Below, in pieces: positions 32,199 to 41,927 of a DNA stretch of 63,972 bases. Below the pieces are notes generated by a model. It was not told the DNA's origin. It ran no database searches and worked only from the letters and a program-made list of their open reading frames with translations. The DNA lies in contig NZ_APAT01000004.1 in the NCBI RefSeq assembly GCF_000347775.1, forward strand, positions 1 to 63,972, written 5' to 3'. This stretch comes from Marinobacter santoriniensis NKSG1 (lineage in GTDB: Bacteria > Pseudomonadota > Gammaproteobacteria > Pseudomonadales > Oleiphilaceae). Both the position numbers and the translations under genes were made by a program. Each line of letters starts with the position of its first letter. The first letter of the stretch is position 1.

Positions 32199-32414
32199 TC
32201 AACGGTGTGATGGAAGCAGTGACGTGAGTCTGATGGACTCGTTCAGATAGTAGACCAAACCGTCGCTACCTGCCTGATGGACGCACCATTCTATTGATAT
32301 GGCTCAGGGGGCGTTACCTAACTTTACAATTTGCCAAGCCTATCAAGGTTCAGTCTTGCTACATCCCATAAAGTAACTGATCAGATTCCACGATGACGGA
32401 CCACGGTTACCGAC

Positions 32415-34304
32415 ATGATGCGACGACTCGCTGTTTCCCTTTCTCTGCTGCCAGTCATTCTTTCCGGATGCGGTAAGGACTCCACCGAGTTGCCTGTCGA
32501 TGGTCGGGATTTCGACGGGGTGGCCTACAGTGAACCGGCACCGTACACGGGGCGGGTGATCGACGGCTATCTGGAAAACGCCCGGGTCTGGCTGGATATG
32601 GACGGGGACGAGCAGTATACGGCAGGCCCGCTGAGCCTCGAGTTGAGCAACGGAAACACGGCGGTGCTGGACTCCGGCGAACCCACCGCCATGACCGGGA
32701 CGGGCGGACGCTTCTCTCTCGACGTATCCGAACTGGCGTTGCCCGCCGAGATCGGGCCCGATCTGAAACCGGGTGATTATCCCCTGTATGCCGTCGCGTT
32801 GCCGGGGAAAACGCTGGAGCAGACTCCCGGCGGCCCGGTTTCGGTCGATCACGCTTATTTGCTGTCCGCGCCTCCCGGCGTTCGGAATGTGACGCCGCTG
32901 ACCATGCTGGCCCGTTATCGCACCCTGGCCGGTCTGGGGTCATTCCTGGAAGTGCCGGACAACCTCTCGTCCAGCCTGGACAGCATCAACCTGCTTCGGG
33001 ACTACGTGCTGGCAGGGGATGAGCGGGCCCACGCCTATGCCCGCGCCCTTGCCAGGTTTGCGGCCAGCCAGGTGCCCACGGAATACAACGATGTGCTTGC
33101 GCAGGCCGATAGCGATGGCACCGAGCGCTACCTGAGCACCCAGGCGGTGTTCATGCTGGGTATCTCGTTGGTGCAGAATGCCCCCGACGTTATCGCAGTG
33201 GTGGATCAGGCGGCCTCAGGTGATTACGCCAGTGTGGATGTCGACAGCCTGGTTTTACCGGATGTGCCCCTGGAGCTGTCCAATCCAAAGCTGCTTACCA
33301 GTCAGCGAATTTACGCACAGTCCGAATCCGGCGGCTTGCCCACGAACCAGTCCAACCTCCGGGTATCGGCGGAGCTGCATTTTGACTACGCCGAGGATGG
33401 CCGGCTGATTGGCATCTCGTCCGATGGTTGCATGAATCCCTCCATGCCGGAACTGGCGCGCCTGATTGGCGTAAACGGGTATATGAGTTCGCTGGATGCC
33501 CAGTGGCTGCCATCGGTGTCACTCTCCGAGCAAAGCCGCGTTGTCTATGAGAGCCCGGGCATCGATGAGCGCTTGATCTTCGACTGGGACAACGCGCGCA
33601 TCTATTTCGAAACGGCCACCACCTGCCATGAGGCGGAGGGGATTTCTGCAGGTTCCTCCGAGCTGTCTGGCAGTCCTGAGGTGACCTATCGCTGGACCCG
33701 GAGTGGTGGGGAGTTGTCGGAGCTGATTGCGGAAATCCCGCAGAGTGGGGGTACCCTGACCAGGACGCTGGTGCCGCAGGCGGTGCAGTCGGACCCTGAG
33801 CATTTTCCGGGTTACACGCTGTCGGAGAATGGTTCTGATGTCTCGTCCATGTTGTTCAGCGGTTCATTGACCCAGTGTGCTCCCCAAACGGATGAGATTG
33901 CGGCCATGAACCAGGTGGCAACCGCTGAGCATGCCTATGCGTTTACCGGCTATGAGCCGCAGCCCTCTGGATTTACCGGCCTGACCGCCAACTATGACAC
34001 CCGTCAGCCGGCAACCGCGCTTGGCGATAAGCCGGTAAATCGGTTGTTGCGCTATGGTTTTCTGGATCCCGCGATGTCGGGCCTGTCCAACGTCGACAAT
34101 ACGTCCGGGTTCGAGTGGGTTATGTATTACCCGTCGGTGTTGGATCCGGACAATCCGAACCTGGTGGAAGAGGCCTACCTGAAAGCCTATGGTGGTGCCC
34201 GTGCCTGCGGTCTCGGATACGACGAACCGCCATACGGGGCTTATGCCTGGGTACAGTACAGCTATCAGACGCTGTCGGATTATCTGGTGGGATTGCTGAA
34301 CTGA
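32415..34304 (+). CDS. Large predicted lipoprotein of unknown function
   Basis: A 629-residue exported protein: short basic N-terminus and hydrophobic helix ending in the lipobox ILSGCG, so it is probably anchored to a membrane. Residues about 45-70 contain GYLENARVWLDMDGDEQYT, an Asp-rich loop resembling a calcium-binding element found in secreted surface proteins. After residue 200 no known domain was recognised. The second half is acidic, with Cys residues that could form disulfides. It is transcribed divergently from the ATPase operon, 222 bases away. Function unknown. Confidence 0.85.
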   Translation: MMRRLAVSLSLLPVILSGCGKDSTELPVDGRDFDGVAYSEPAPYTGRVIDGYLENARVWLDMDGDEQYTAGPLSLELSNGNTAVLDSGEPTAMTGTGGRFSLDVSELALPAEIGPDLKPGDYPLYAVALPGKTLEQTPGGPVSVDHAYLLSAPPGVRNVTPLTMLARYRTLAGLGSFLEVPDNLSSSLDSINLLRDYVLAGDERAHAYARALARFAASQVPTEYNDVLAQADSDGTERYLSTQAVFMLGISLVQNAPDVIAVVDQAASGDYASVDVDSLVLPDVPLELSNPKLLTSQRIYAQSESGGLPTNQSNLRVSAELHFDYAEDGRLIGISSDGCMNPSMPELARLIGVNGYMSSLDAQWLPSVSLSEQSRVVYESPGIDERLIFDWDNARIYFETATTCHEAEGISAGSSELSGSPEVTYRWTRSGGELSELIAEIPQSGGTLTRTLVPQAVQSDPEHFPGYTLSENGSDVSSMLFSGSLTQCAPQTDEIAAMNQVATAEHAYAFTGYEPQPSGFTGLTANYDTRQPATALGDKPVNRLLRYGFLDPAMSGLSNVDNTSGFEWVMYYPSVLDPDNPNLVEEAYLKAYGGARACGLGYDEPPYGAYAWVQYSYQTLSDYLVGLLN

Positions 34305-34451
34305 TCCGGGGCGTGTCGGGTCTGCAAGCGCGGGCCCGGCGATTGGTACGTAAAGTCGGCGACGTTGCTTGGGCGAACGTAGTCTGATCGCAGATTATGG
34401 GGCGAAAGATTACAGAGGGAATTCGATAATGCCATTTCCTGGGGGAGGAAA

Positions 34452-34538
34452 TGGTGCCGAGGAGAGGACTTGAACCTCCACGGGGTTGCCCCCACTAGCA
34501 CCTGAAGCTAGCGTGTCTACCAATTTCACCACCTCGGC
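34452..34538 (-). tRNA. tRNA-Leu (anticodon CAG)
   Basis: An 87-base gene on the minus strand including an encoded CCA end. The acceptor stem GCCGAGG pairs with CCTCGGC. The anticodon stem CTAGC/GCTAG encloses the loop TTCAGGT, giving anticodon CAG. The long variable arm GTGGGGGCAACCCCGT and T arm GGTTCAAGTC confirm a class II leucine tRNA. Confidence 0.96.
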
Positions 34539-34707
34539 AGGTGATATGCAGTTCTGCGTTTAGTTCGTTGAAAACTTGGCAGTTCTGCCGCAGTTGGGGG
34601 TTTGTCCCTCAACCGATGGCGCGTACTTTAATAATTCCGGAAAACGGTGTCAAACGTTTTTTATCAAAAACCTTGAGTGGTATTTGTGCCTATATTCTTT
34701 GTGTGGT

Positions 34708-34737
34708 TAGGCAGTTCCTTTATACCGGCGTTATACT
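34708..34737 (+). promoter_or_regulatory. Candidate promoter for rnr
   Basis: TAGGCA (34708-34713) and TATACT (34732-34737) are separated by 18 bases, with transcription starting about 50 bases before the rnr ATG. Confidence 0.4.
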
Positions 34738-34792
34738 CGGGATCAAATTCAATTCAGGCACACCGCATTTCGGTACCAGGACAAGGACACGA

Positions 34793-37366
34793 ATGGCTTC
34801 GAGAAAAAAGACAGACAGAGATCCGCACGCAGGTCGTGAAGCAGAAAAATACGACAATCCGATCCAGAGCAGAGAGTTCATCCTCGAGCACCTGAAGGAG
34901 CGTGGTGCCCCGGCGACACACGAGACCCTTTGTGAAGAGCTCGGACAGAATTCCCCGGAGGGTATCGAGGCTCTGCGTCGGCGTCTCATTGCCATGTGTC
35001 GTGACGGACAGCTGATCTGCAACCGCCGTGGGGCTTATCTGCCGATAGAGGAGGCCGAACTGGTTGTCGGCAGGGTAGTTGGTCACAAGGATGGTTTCGG
35101 TTTCCTGATCCCGGATGACGGTGGCAGTGACCTTTTCCTTACTGCCCGGCAGATGCGCCAGGTGTTCCATGGTGATCGGGTGGCCGCGCGGGTTGACCGT
35201 GTCGATGACCGAGGCCGACGCGAAGGTGTGATCGTTGAAGTTCTGGAATACCGGACCAGCCAGACGGTGGGACGCTTTTTCCAGGAAAGCGGAATCAGTT
35301 TTGTTGTTCCGGAGAATGCGCGGATCAACCACGAAGTGCTGATTCCCCAAGAGAATTGCGGCAATGCCCGCCACGGCCAGTATGTTGTCGTGGACATAGT
35401 TCGCCAGCCAACCGTGCGCACCCAGCCTTTGGGCAAGGTTGTTGAGGTTCTTGGCGAACATATGGCGCCGGGGATGGAAATTGACGTTGCCATCCGTTCC
35501 TATGACATTCCCCATAGCTGGCCGCCCGCTGTCGGAGAGCAGACGGCAGAAATCCCGGAAGAAGTCACTCAGAAAGACAAGGCCAACCGGAGGGATATCC
35601 GCAATCTCAGGCTGGTAACGATCGACGACGAAACGGCTCGTGATTTCGATGATGCCGTCTATTGCGAACCAAAGCCCCGTGGCGGCTATCGCTTGCTGGT
35701 TGCGATTGCCGACGTTTCCCACTACGTCCGGCCCGGGACGCCGTTGGACGAAGAGGCGGTCAATCGCAGTACGTCGGTTTATTTTCCGGACCACGTGGTG
35801 CCGATGCTGCCGGAAAAACTGTCCAATGGCCTTTGCTCGCTGAACCCCGGGGTGGACCGCCTCTGCATGGTGGCCGATATGACCATCAGCGCCGCAGGTA
35901 ATATCAGCAGCTACAGCTTCTATCAGGCGGTGATGTTCAGTCACGCGCGGCTTACCTACAACAAGGTAAGTACGATGCTGGAGCATCCGGACACCGAGCA
36001 GGGCTACAAGCTGTGTGAGCACTACGCCAATGTCCTCCCTCAGTTACACAATCTTTATGGGCTCTACCAGTTGCTGCGCAAGGCCCGTACCGAGCGGGGT
36101 GCGATTGATTTCGAAACCACCGAAACCAGGGTTGTGTTTGACGCCGACCGGAAGATAGACGAGATCGTCCCGGTGCAGCGCAACGATGCCCACAAGATCA
36201 TCGAGGAATGCATGCTGTGCGCGAACGTGGCGACAGCGCGATTTCTGAAAAAACACAAACTGCCGGCGCTCTACCGGGTGCATGACGGTCCTTCAGAGGA
36301 ACGGCTTAACGCGGTTCGGTTGTTCCTGGGTGAGCTGGGCCTGCAATTGGGTGGTGGTGATAACCCCACGTCTGCTGACTACCAGGAACTGCTCAACAGT
36401 ATCAAGGACCGCTCGGATGCCAACGTGATCCAGACGGTGATGCTGCGTTCACTCAGCCAGGCCGTCTACAGTCCGGAAGAGGGCGGTCATTTTGGCCTTG
36501 GCTACGCGGGTTATGCTCACTTTACGTCGCCGATCCGACGCTATCCGGACCTTATTAATCACCGCGCCATCAAGTCGGTTATTCACGGAGGGCAGCCCTC
36601 CAAGGATGTGGTTCCGCCACCGAAGCCAGATCCCGGGCTTGCCGAATATCCCTATGATATGGCCCGGATGGAGCAGTTGGGTGAGCACACCTCAATGGCA
36701 GAACGCCGTGCCGATGATGCCACTCGGGATGTCATGGCCTGGCTGAAGTGTGAGTACCTCAGTGACCATGTCGGTGAGGAGTACGACGGCGTCATTGCGT
36801 CCGTTGTGCCTTTCGGTTTCTTTGTGGAGCTTTCTGGTGTCTACATAGAGGGATTGGTACACGTGTCGACGCTGAGTGGTGACTTTTTTCATCACGATTC
36901 AGCCAAGCATCGTCTCATCGGTGAGCGCACGGCAATGAGTTTCCGGCTTGGTGATGAGGTCCGGGTGAAGGTTGTTCGGGTCGGAATGGAAGATCGGAAA
37001 ATAGATCTGGAACTGATCAGCGAGCCGGTCCACCGACAGGCAGATCGCGACGCTCTCAAAGTTCCTGACAAAGGGGAGCGAGGAAAGGGAAAGCGTGGCC
37101 CCGGCAAAGGTGGCAAGTCGCCTGGCCGAGCCAGGCCTGGCCAGAAAGGTGCATCACCCGGCGAGTCTGGGCCTAAGCGCCCGAGGAAGCGCCCGGCTTC
37201 GCAGAAGAAAAAGGCGGGCCCCGAGGCTTTCGATGACGATGAAACTCCCTCGGCCAGGGACGAACTGGTAGCTCGAGCTGCAAAGCTTGCCCTGAAGAAA
37301 GGCAAAAAAGGCAGTGGCGCTGGCAAAGGCGACAAGAAAGCCAAGCCCCGCAAATCAGGCAAGTAA
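34793..37366 (+). CDS. rnr: Ribonuclease R
   Basis: Processive 3'-5' exoribonuclease that degrades structured RNA and takes part in RNA quality control. The 857-residue product has, in order, an N-terminal winged helix (about 20-90), cold-shock domains (about 90-240), the RNB catalytic domain with TIDDETARDFDDAVYCE and its Mg2+ Asp residues (about 275-600), an S1 domain (EYDGVIASVVPFGFFVELSG), and a long Lys/Gly/Pro-rich tail typical of RNase R. ATG 34793 follows AAGGA; the 84 codons read upstream are rejected because they look non-coding and start inside the tRNA-rnr gap. rlmB follows closely. Confidence 0.95.
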   Translation: MASRKKTDRDPHAGREAEKYDNPIQSREFILEHLKERGAPATHETLCEELGQNSPEGIEALRRRLIAMCRDGQLICNRRGAYLPIEEAELVVGRVVGHKDGFGFLIPDDGGSDLFLTARQMRQVFHGDRVAARVDRVDDRGRREGVIVEVLEYRTSQTVGRFFQESGISFVVPENARINHEVLIPQENCGNARHGQYVVVDIVRQPTVRTQPLGKVVEVLGEHMAPGMEIDVAIRSYDIPHSWPPAVGEQTAEIPEEVTQKDKANRRDIRNLRLVTIDDETARDFDDAVYCEPKPRGGYRLLVAIADVSHYVRPGTPLDEEAVNRSTSVYFPDHVVPMLPEKLSNGLCSLNPGVDRLCMVADMTISAAGNISSYSFYQAVMFSHARLTYNKVSTMLEHPDTEQGYKLCEHYANVLPQLHNLYGLYQLLRKARTERGAIDFETTETRVVFDADRKIDEIVPVQRNDAHKIIEECMLCANVATARFLKKHKLPALYRVHDGPSEERLNAVRLFLGELGLQLGGGDNPTSADYQELLNSIKDRSDANVIQTVMLRSLSQAVYSPEEGGHFGLGYAGYAHFTSPIRRYPDLINHRAIKSVIHGGQPSKDVVPPPKPDPGLAEYPYDMARMEQLGEHTSMAERRADDATRDVMAWLKCEYLSDHVGEEYDGVIASVVPFGFFVELSGVYIEGLVHVSTLSGDFFHHDSAKHRLIGERTAMSFRLGDEVRVKVVRVGMEDRKIDLELISEPVHRQADRDALKVPDKGERGKGKRGPGKGGKSPGRARPGQKGASPGESGPKRPRKRPASQKKKAGPEAFDDDETPSARDELVARAAKLALKKGKKGSGAGKGDKKAKPRKSGK

Positions 37367-37381
37367 CAGGAAGCAGAATCA

Positions 37382-38119
37382 GTGTCCGGAGAATTTGTGT
37401 TTGGCTGGCACGCGGTTGAGGCTGTCCTCAAGCGCGAGCCTGAACGTTTGCAGCAGGTCTGGATTCAGACTGGCCGGCAGGATAAGCGGGTCAAGAGTAT
37501 TACCGATGCCCTGGATAGCCTGGGTGTGCGCTGGAAAGTTGTTCACCGTAAAGAGCTCGACGAGCGCGTGTCCGGTGTGCATCAGGGTATCGTCGCGGCC
37601 GTCAGTGAAAGCCGGGAGTGGACGGAAGGCGATCTGCTGGCCCAGTTGGCAGGCAGTGACAAACCGCCGTTTCTGCTGGTCCTTGATGGTGTGACCGACC
37701 CCCATAATCTCGGTGCCTGTATGCGCACCGCCGATGCCGTGGGGATCCAGGCTGTGATTGTGCCCAAGGACAAGTCCGCTTCGCTGACGCCGGTTGCCCG
37801 CAAGGTTGCCTGTGGTGCTGCGGAAACGGTGCCGTTCGTGCGGGTGACCAATCTCGCCCGGTTCCTGCGTTCTCTGCAGGATCAGGGGGTTTGGCTGATC
37901 GGCGCGGCCGGAGAGGCGTCGGGTACCCTGTATCAGGCCGATTTCAAGGGGCCTGTTGCGTTGGTCATGGGTGCCGAAGGGAAGGGGTTGCGCCGATTGA
38001 CCCGGGAGCACTGTGATCAGTTGATCAATATTCCCATGCTTGGGCACGTGGACAGTCTGAACGTGTCCGTGGCAACCGGGGTCTGCCTCTACGAGGCTCT
38101 GCGTCAACGCCTTGCGTAG
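37382..38119 (+). CDS. rlmB: 23S rRNA (guanosine-2251-2'-O)-methyltransferase
   Basis: SPOUT/SpoU enzyme methylating G2251 in the ribosomal P loop. N-terminal substrate domain GEFVFGWHAVEAVLKREPERLQQVW. The three SpoU motifs are present: LDGVTDPHNLGACMRTADAVG, LVMGAEGKGLRRLT and NIPMLGHVDSLNVSVATGVCLYE. Length 245 residues from GTG 37382. The rnr-rlmB pairing is conserved in gammaproteobacteria. Confidence 0.96.
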   Translation: MSGEFVFGWHAVEAVLKREPERLQQVWIQTGRQDKRVKSITDALDSLGVRWKVVHRKELDERVSGVHQGIVAAVSESREWTEGDLLAQLAGSDKPPFLLVLDGVTDPHNLGACMRTADAVGIQAVIVPKDKSASLTPVARKVACGAAETVPFVRVTNLARFLRSLQDQGVWLIGAAGEASGTLYQADFKGPVALVMGAEGKGLRRLTREHCDQLINIPMLGHVDSLNVSVATGVCLYEALRQRLA

Positions 38120-38122
38120 CTC

Positions 38123-38151
38123 TTGCACAGAAGACCTTACCCGCCTAGAAT
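38123..38151 (+). promoter_or_regulatory. Sigma70 promoter of the rpsF operon
   Basis: TTGCAC (38123-38128), a 17-base spacer and TAGAAT (38146-38151) form a strong match just after rlmB. The resulting leader of about 200 bases contains several hairpins. Confidence 0.65.
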
Positions 38152-38250
38152 ACGTCACCCCTTTTCCAAGGGGCGGTTTCCTATTGCCTGGAAAATGGCA
38201 ATCGGGGCCGTGCTTTTTGATCAAGCCTGTGTGTGCAGGTTCTTAATGAA

Positions 38251-38296
38251 AAAGCAAAAAGAAACCGACAGCCGTTGGCTGTCACCTCCTTGCTTT
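38251..38296 (+). ncRNA. Candidate S6:S18 autoregulatory leader motif
   Basis: In the rpsF 5' leader an outer helix AAAGCAA/TTGCTTT (38251-38257 with 38290-38296) and an inner 7-bp helix GACAGCC/GGCTGTC (38267-38273 with 38277-38283, loop GTT) enclose an asymmetric internal loop containing ACC on the 5' side and ACCTCC on the 3' side. The S6:S18 complex is known to bind a bulged stem of this sort in its own mRNA, so autoregulation of the operon is inferred. Confidence 0.55.
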
Positions 38297-38358
38297 CATG
38301 TTCCGCGGTCGTATTCGGTCCGTTGAAAAGAAAGCTGTTTAAACCGTAGGGAGAACTC

Positions 38359-38775
38359 ATGCGTCACTACGAAATCGTATTTATGGTACATCCGGATCAG
38401 AGCGAGCAGGTGCCCGCGATGATCGAGCGTTATACCGGCGTCATCACCGAAGATGGCGGCAAGGTACATCGCCTGGAAGATTGGGGCCGTCGTCACCTGG
38501 CTTACCCGATCAACAAGATCCACAAGGCTCACTACGTCCTGATGAACGTTGAATGTTCCCAGGCCGCACTGGACGAGCTGACTCACAACTTCCGGTTCAA
38601 CGATGCCATCATCCGTGACCTGATCCTGCGTCGCGACGAGGCCGTAACCGACCTGTCTCCGATGAAAGCGGCCGAGTCCCGTGAAGATCGTCGTTCCGGC
38701 GGTGAAGACCGTCCGCGTCGTTCTGCTGACTCTGACGCTGGCCAGAAGGCCAAGTCACAGGACGAAGAAGAGTAA
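38359..38775 (+). CDS. rpsF: 30S ribosomal protein S6
   Basis: Ribosomal protein that pairs with S18 on the 30S platform. [25 protein letters not shown] and [24 protein letters not shown] are diagnostic. Length 138 residues, with an acidic, Ser/Arg-rich tail ([20 protein letters not shown]) that E. coli S6 also has in glutamylated form. First gene of rpsF-rpsR-membrane protein-rplI; preceded by GTAGGGAG. Confidence 0.98.
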   Translation: MRHYEIVFMVHPDQSEQVPAMIERYTGVITEDGGKVHRLEDWGRRHLAYPINKIHKAHYVLMNVECSQAALDELTHNFRFNDAIIRDLILRRDEAVTDLSPMKAAESREDRRSGGEDRPRRSADSDAGQKAKSQDEEE

Positions 38776-38800
38776 TTAACCGGAGTTGAGGAGTTAAGTT

Positions 38801-39031
38801 ATGGCTCGTTTTTTCAGACGTCGTAAATTCTGTCGCTTCACGGCAGAAGGTGTTAAAGAGATCGATTACAAGGATCTGGACACCCTGAAAGGCTACATCA
38901 CTGAAACCGGCAAGATCGTGCCCAGCCGCATCACCGGCACCAAAGCACGTTATCAGCGTCAGCTGGCTACCGCTATCAAGCGTGCCCGCTACCTGGCACT
39001 GCTGCCGTATACGGACAGCCACGACCACTAA
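38801..39031 (+). CDS. rpsR: 30S ribosomal protein S18
   Basis: 76-residue basic protein, partner of S6 at the 30S platform: [24 protein letters not shown], then [33 protein letters not shown], which is diagnostic. Its start is preceded by GAGGAG. Confidence 0.99.
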   Translation: MARFFRRRKFCRFTAEGVKEIDYKDLDTLKGYITETGKIVPSRITGTKARYQRQLATAIKRARYLALLPYTDSHDH

Positions 39032-39056
39032 AGACAGATAAACAGGATTTGGGACC

Positions 39057-39923
39057 ATGCGTGCACTGGCACAGTTCGTAATGCGCGGTCCCCTGCAGGC
39101 TGGCGGGGTAGCAGCAGTCACGACTGCCATACCCTTGCTGTTCTGGGTAGGCGCGGCGGTTGTCGGGTTGGTGATTCTCCGGCTCGGCATCCAGCAAGGT
39201 CTGAACATTGGCCTCTGGGCCCTGTTACCGGCGATCGGCTGGAGCTGGTTCGGGCACGACCCGACGGCCCTGGCAGTATTGCTGCAGACCATGCTGATGG
39301 CGTCTGTCCTGAGAGCAACGCTGTCCTGGGAAAAAGCCCTCCTCGGGGGGAGTTTTCTGGCGATTGTCACAGGTCTGATGTTGCCTGTGCTGTTCCCCGG
39401 ATTGCTGGACGATCTGGTCCGCACCGGGGTGAATTTTTACGAACAATACAACGCGGAAGTGGCCCGGGCGCTCGGGGATGACCTCGAGACTGTTATCCGG
39501 GACACGATGAACGCCAGCATGGCCGGTACCTATTTGGCAACTGCCATCGGTATGACGATGCTGTCGAGAGCGTGGCAGGCGGGGTTGTACAACCCCGGTG
39601 GGTTCCGAGAGGAGTTTCACGCCCTTCGGCTCTCGCCTGTGGTGGCCGTGCTGTGTGGGGTGACCATGGTTCTTGGTCCCGTGCTGGGGCTCAATTCCAT
39701 GTTGTTGGCCTGGGCAGCAGGCACGCCGCTGTTTCTGGCGGGTGTGGCACTGGTTCATGGCGCGATTGGTCGTAAAAAGCTGAGCGGGAACTGGCTGGTT
39801 ATGTTTTACATTGCCTTGTTCCTGCTGGGACCAAGCCTGATGATTCTGTTAGTGGTAATGGCTTTTGTGGATAGCTGGCTGGATATCCGGGGGAGAATCA
39901 AACCTGCCGGGCCGGCTGAATAA
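39057..39923 (+). CDS. DUF2232-like polytopic membrane protein
   Basis: A 288-residue inner-membrane protein with about eight hydrophobic helices. Motifs such as [16 protein letters not shown] and the Gly-rich helices fit the YybS/DUF2232 group found between rpsR and rplI in pseudomonads. Function unknown. The location inside a ribosomal operon suggests co-expression with growth, not a ribosomal role. Confidence 0.8.
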   Translation: MRALAQFVMRGPLQAGGVAAVTTAIPLLFWVGAAVVGLVILRLGIQQGLNIGLWALLPAIGWSWFGHDPTALAVLLQTMLMASVLRATLSWEKALLGGSFLAIVTGLMLPVLFPGLLDDLVRTGVNFYEQYNAEVARALGDDLETVIRDTMNASMAGTYLATAIGMTMLSRAWQAGLYNPGGFREEFHALRLSPVVAVLCGVTMVLGPVLGLNSMLLAWAAGTPLFLAGVALVHGAIGRKKLSGNWLVMFYIALFLLGPSLMILLVVMAFVDSWLDIRGRIKPAGPAE

Positions 39924-39943
39924 AGCACGAAGAGGTTAACGAG

Positions 39944-40390
39944 ATGGAAGTTATTCTGCTCGAGAAAGTTGCAAACCTTGGCTCCCTGGGCGACAAGGTA
40001 AAGGTTAAGGCCGGTTACGGTCGTAATTTCCTGCTTCCTTATGGCAAGGCTGTACCTGCCACAGAAGCGAATGTGAAAGCGTTTGAAGAGCGTCGCGCCG
40101 AGCTGGAAAAAGCGGCAGCCGAGAAACTGGCTGCAGCCCAGACCCGTGCCGAGGCGCTGGAAGGTGCATCCTTCACCATCACCTCCAAGGCCGGTGAAGA
40201 AGGTAAGCTGTTTGGCTCCATCGGTGTCCGTGACATCGCTGATGCCATCACTGCCGGTGGCACTGAGGTGGAGAAGAGCGAAGTTCGTCTGCCGGAAGGT
40301 CCGATCCGGGTGACCGGCGAGTACGACATCGAGCTTCAGCTGCACACCGACGTAGCTGCGACCGTCAAGCTGGCGGTGGTTGCGGAGTAA
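39944..40390 (+). CDS. rplI: 50S ribosomal protein L9
   Basis: 148-residue 50S protein. N-terminal domain [40 protein letters not shown], a long connecting helix rich in Ala, Glu and Lys ([16 protein letters not shown]), and a C-terminal domain with [16 protein letters not shown]. All are diagnostic. It closes the rpsF operon before a strong terminator. Confidence 0.99.
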   Translation: MEVILLEKVANLGSLGDKVKVKAGYGRNFLLPYGKAVPATEANVKAFEERRAELEKAAAEKLAAAQTRAEALEGASFTITSKAGEEGKLFGSIGVRDIADAITAGGTEVEKSEVRLPEGPIRVTGEYDIELQLHTDVAATVKLAVVAE

Positions 40391-40430
40391 TCCGCGATTG
40401 TCGACAGGGTCGGATCCGTCCGACCTGGTC

Positions 40431-40475
40431 AAACAAACGGGCCCGAACCGGAGACGGTTTCGGGCCCGTTTGTTT
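40431..40475. terminator. Strong bidirectional-looking terminator after rplI
   Basis: A 17-bp perfect stem (40431-40447 with 40459-40475) with an 11-base loop, flanked by T-rich ends on the plus strand (GTTTGTTT). It separates the ribosomal operon from dnaB. Confidence 0.9.
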
Positions 40476-40520
40476 CTGGTATTCTTAACACTTCCTGATT
40501 TCCCAGTCTGAAGCGTTCCT

Positions 40521-41927
40521 ATGGCCAAGCCCAACCTGAAACCCGCCAGTACCGATCTTGAAACGAGCCGAATCAAGGTGCCTCCCCACTCGGTTGAGGC
40601 CGAACAGGCTGTGCTGGGCGGTCTGATGCTCGATAACCGGCGTTTCGATGAAGTCTCCGAGATCATCTCGGCTGCGGATTTCTATCGCCAGGATCACCGG
40701 CTTATTTTCGGAGCGGTGGAACGCCTGGCCAGTGAAAGTGAACCACTGGATGTCGTCACGCTGGCAGAATTTCTTGAACGTGCCGGCGATATCGAGGATG
40801 CGGGCGGGCTGTCCTACCTGGCAGAATTGGCCGAGAAAACCCCGGGAGCTGCGAATATCCGGGCCTATGCCGACATTGTCAGGGAGCGTTCGATCCTGCG
40901 TCAGTTGGTGGAGGTGTCCGGCAAGATTTCCGATTCTGCGTTCAATCCCCAGGGGCGAAACAGTAACGAAATTCTCGACGAAGCCGAGCGGCATGTCTTC
41001 CAGATTGCCGAGTCCCGCACCAAGGAAGGTTCCGGGCCGAAAGCGATCAACCCCATCCTCACCCAAACGCTCAGCCGGATTGAAGAGCTGTTCGAGTCCG
41101 GTGAACAGACCACGGGCCTGACAACCGGCTTTCGGGATCTTGATGACAAGACATCGGGGATGCAGCCGGCGGACCTGATCATCGTGGCGGGTCGCCCTTC
41201 CATGGGTAAGACCACCTTCGCCATGAATATCGTCGAGAACGCATTGATCAGCACCGGAACTCCCGTTCTGGTGTTCAGTATGGAGATGCCCGCCGACGCA
41301 CTGGCGATGCGGATGATTTCCTCGCTGGGCCGGATCGACCAGACCAAGGTTCGTGGCGGCAAGCTTGAAGAAGACGACTGGCCGCGATTGACCTCGGCCG
41401 TGAGTCTGCTGAAGGACAAGCCGCTTTACATCGACGATACCCCGGGGCTGAGCCCGACGGAGATGCGATCCCGCGCCCGCCGGATTGCTCGCGAGAACGA
41501 CGGCAAGATCGGGCTGATCATGGTGGATTACCTTCAGCTGATGCGCGTGCCCGGCAATAACGAGGGCCGGACGGCGGAAATATCCGAGATCTCCCGCTCG
41601 CTCAAGGGCATCGCGAAGGAACTGAATTGCCCGGTTGTTGCGCTGTCCCAGCTGAACCGGAGCCTGGAGCAACGGCCCAACAAGCGGCCGGTCAACTCGG
41701 ACCTGCGGGAATCGGGTGCGATCGAGCAGGACGCAGACGTCATCATGTTTGTCTACCGGGACGAGGTCTACAACGAGGACACGCCCGACAAGGGCATTGC
41801 CGAGATCATCATCGGCAAGCAGCGGAACGGTCCGATTGGTACCGTTCGTCTGGCCTTCATCGGCAAGTACACCAAGTTTGAGGACCTCGCTCATGGTGAC
41901 TACAGCGATTACGGTGACGATTACTGA
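40521..41927 (+). CDS. dnaB: Replicative DNA helicase
   Basis: Hexameric 5'-3' helicase of the replisome, 468 residues. An N-terminal DnaG-interaction domain (VPPHSVEAEQAVLGGLML) is followed by a RecA-like domain with Walker A GRPSMGKT, Walker B LIMVDYLQLM, QLNRSLE and the arginine-finger segment RESGAIEQDADVIMFVYR. No intein or insertion is present. It shares one base with alr (TGATG). Confidence 0.98.
   Translation: MAKPNLKPASTDLETSRIKVPPHSVEAEQAVLGGLMLDNRRFDEVSEIISAADFYRQDHRLIFGAVERLASESEPLDVVTLAEFLERAGDIEDAGGLSYLAELAEKTPGAANIRAYADIVRERSILRQLVEVSGKISDSAFNPQGRNSNEILDEAERHVFQIAESRTKEGSGPKAINPILTQTLSRIEELFESGEQTTGLTTGFRDLDDKTSGMQPADLIIVAGRPSMGKTTFAMNIVENALISTGTPVLVFSMEMPADALAMRMISSLGRIDQTKVRGGKLEEDDWPRLTSAVSLLKDKPLYIDDTPGLSPTEMRSRARRIARENDGKIGLIMVDYLQLMRVPGNNEGRTAEISEISRSLKGIAKELNCPVVALSQLNRSLEQRPNKRPVNSDLRESGAIEQDADVIMFVYRDEVYNEDTPDKGIAEIIIGKQRNGPIGTVRLAFIGKYTKFEDLAHGDYSDYGDDY

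Noticed and set aside
32226..32240. GAGTC-tgatg-GACTC inverted repeat upstream of atpD
   Set aside because: Five-base arms only. Too short to separate from chance without conservation data.
34541..34792. Extended N-terminus of RNase R
   Set aside because: It would start just after the tRNA-Leu gene and cover the predicted promoter. The ATG at 34793 has an AAGGA site and the usual family N-terminus.
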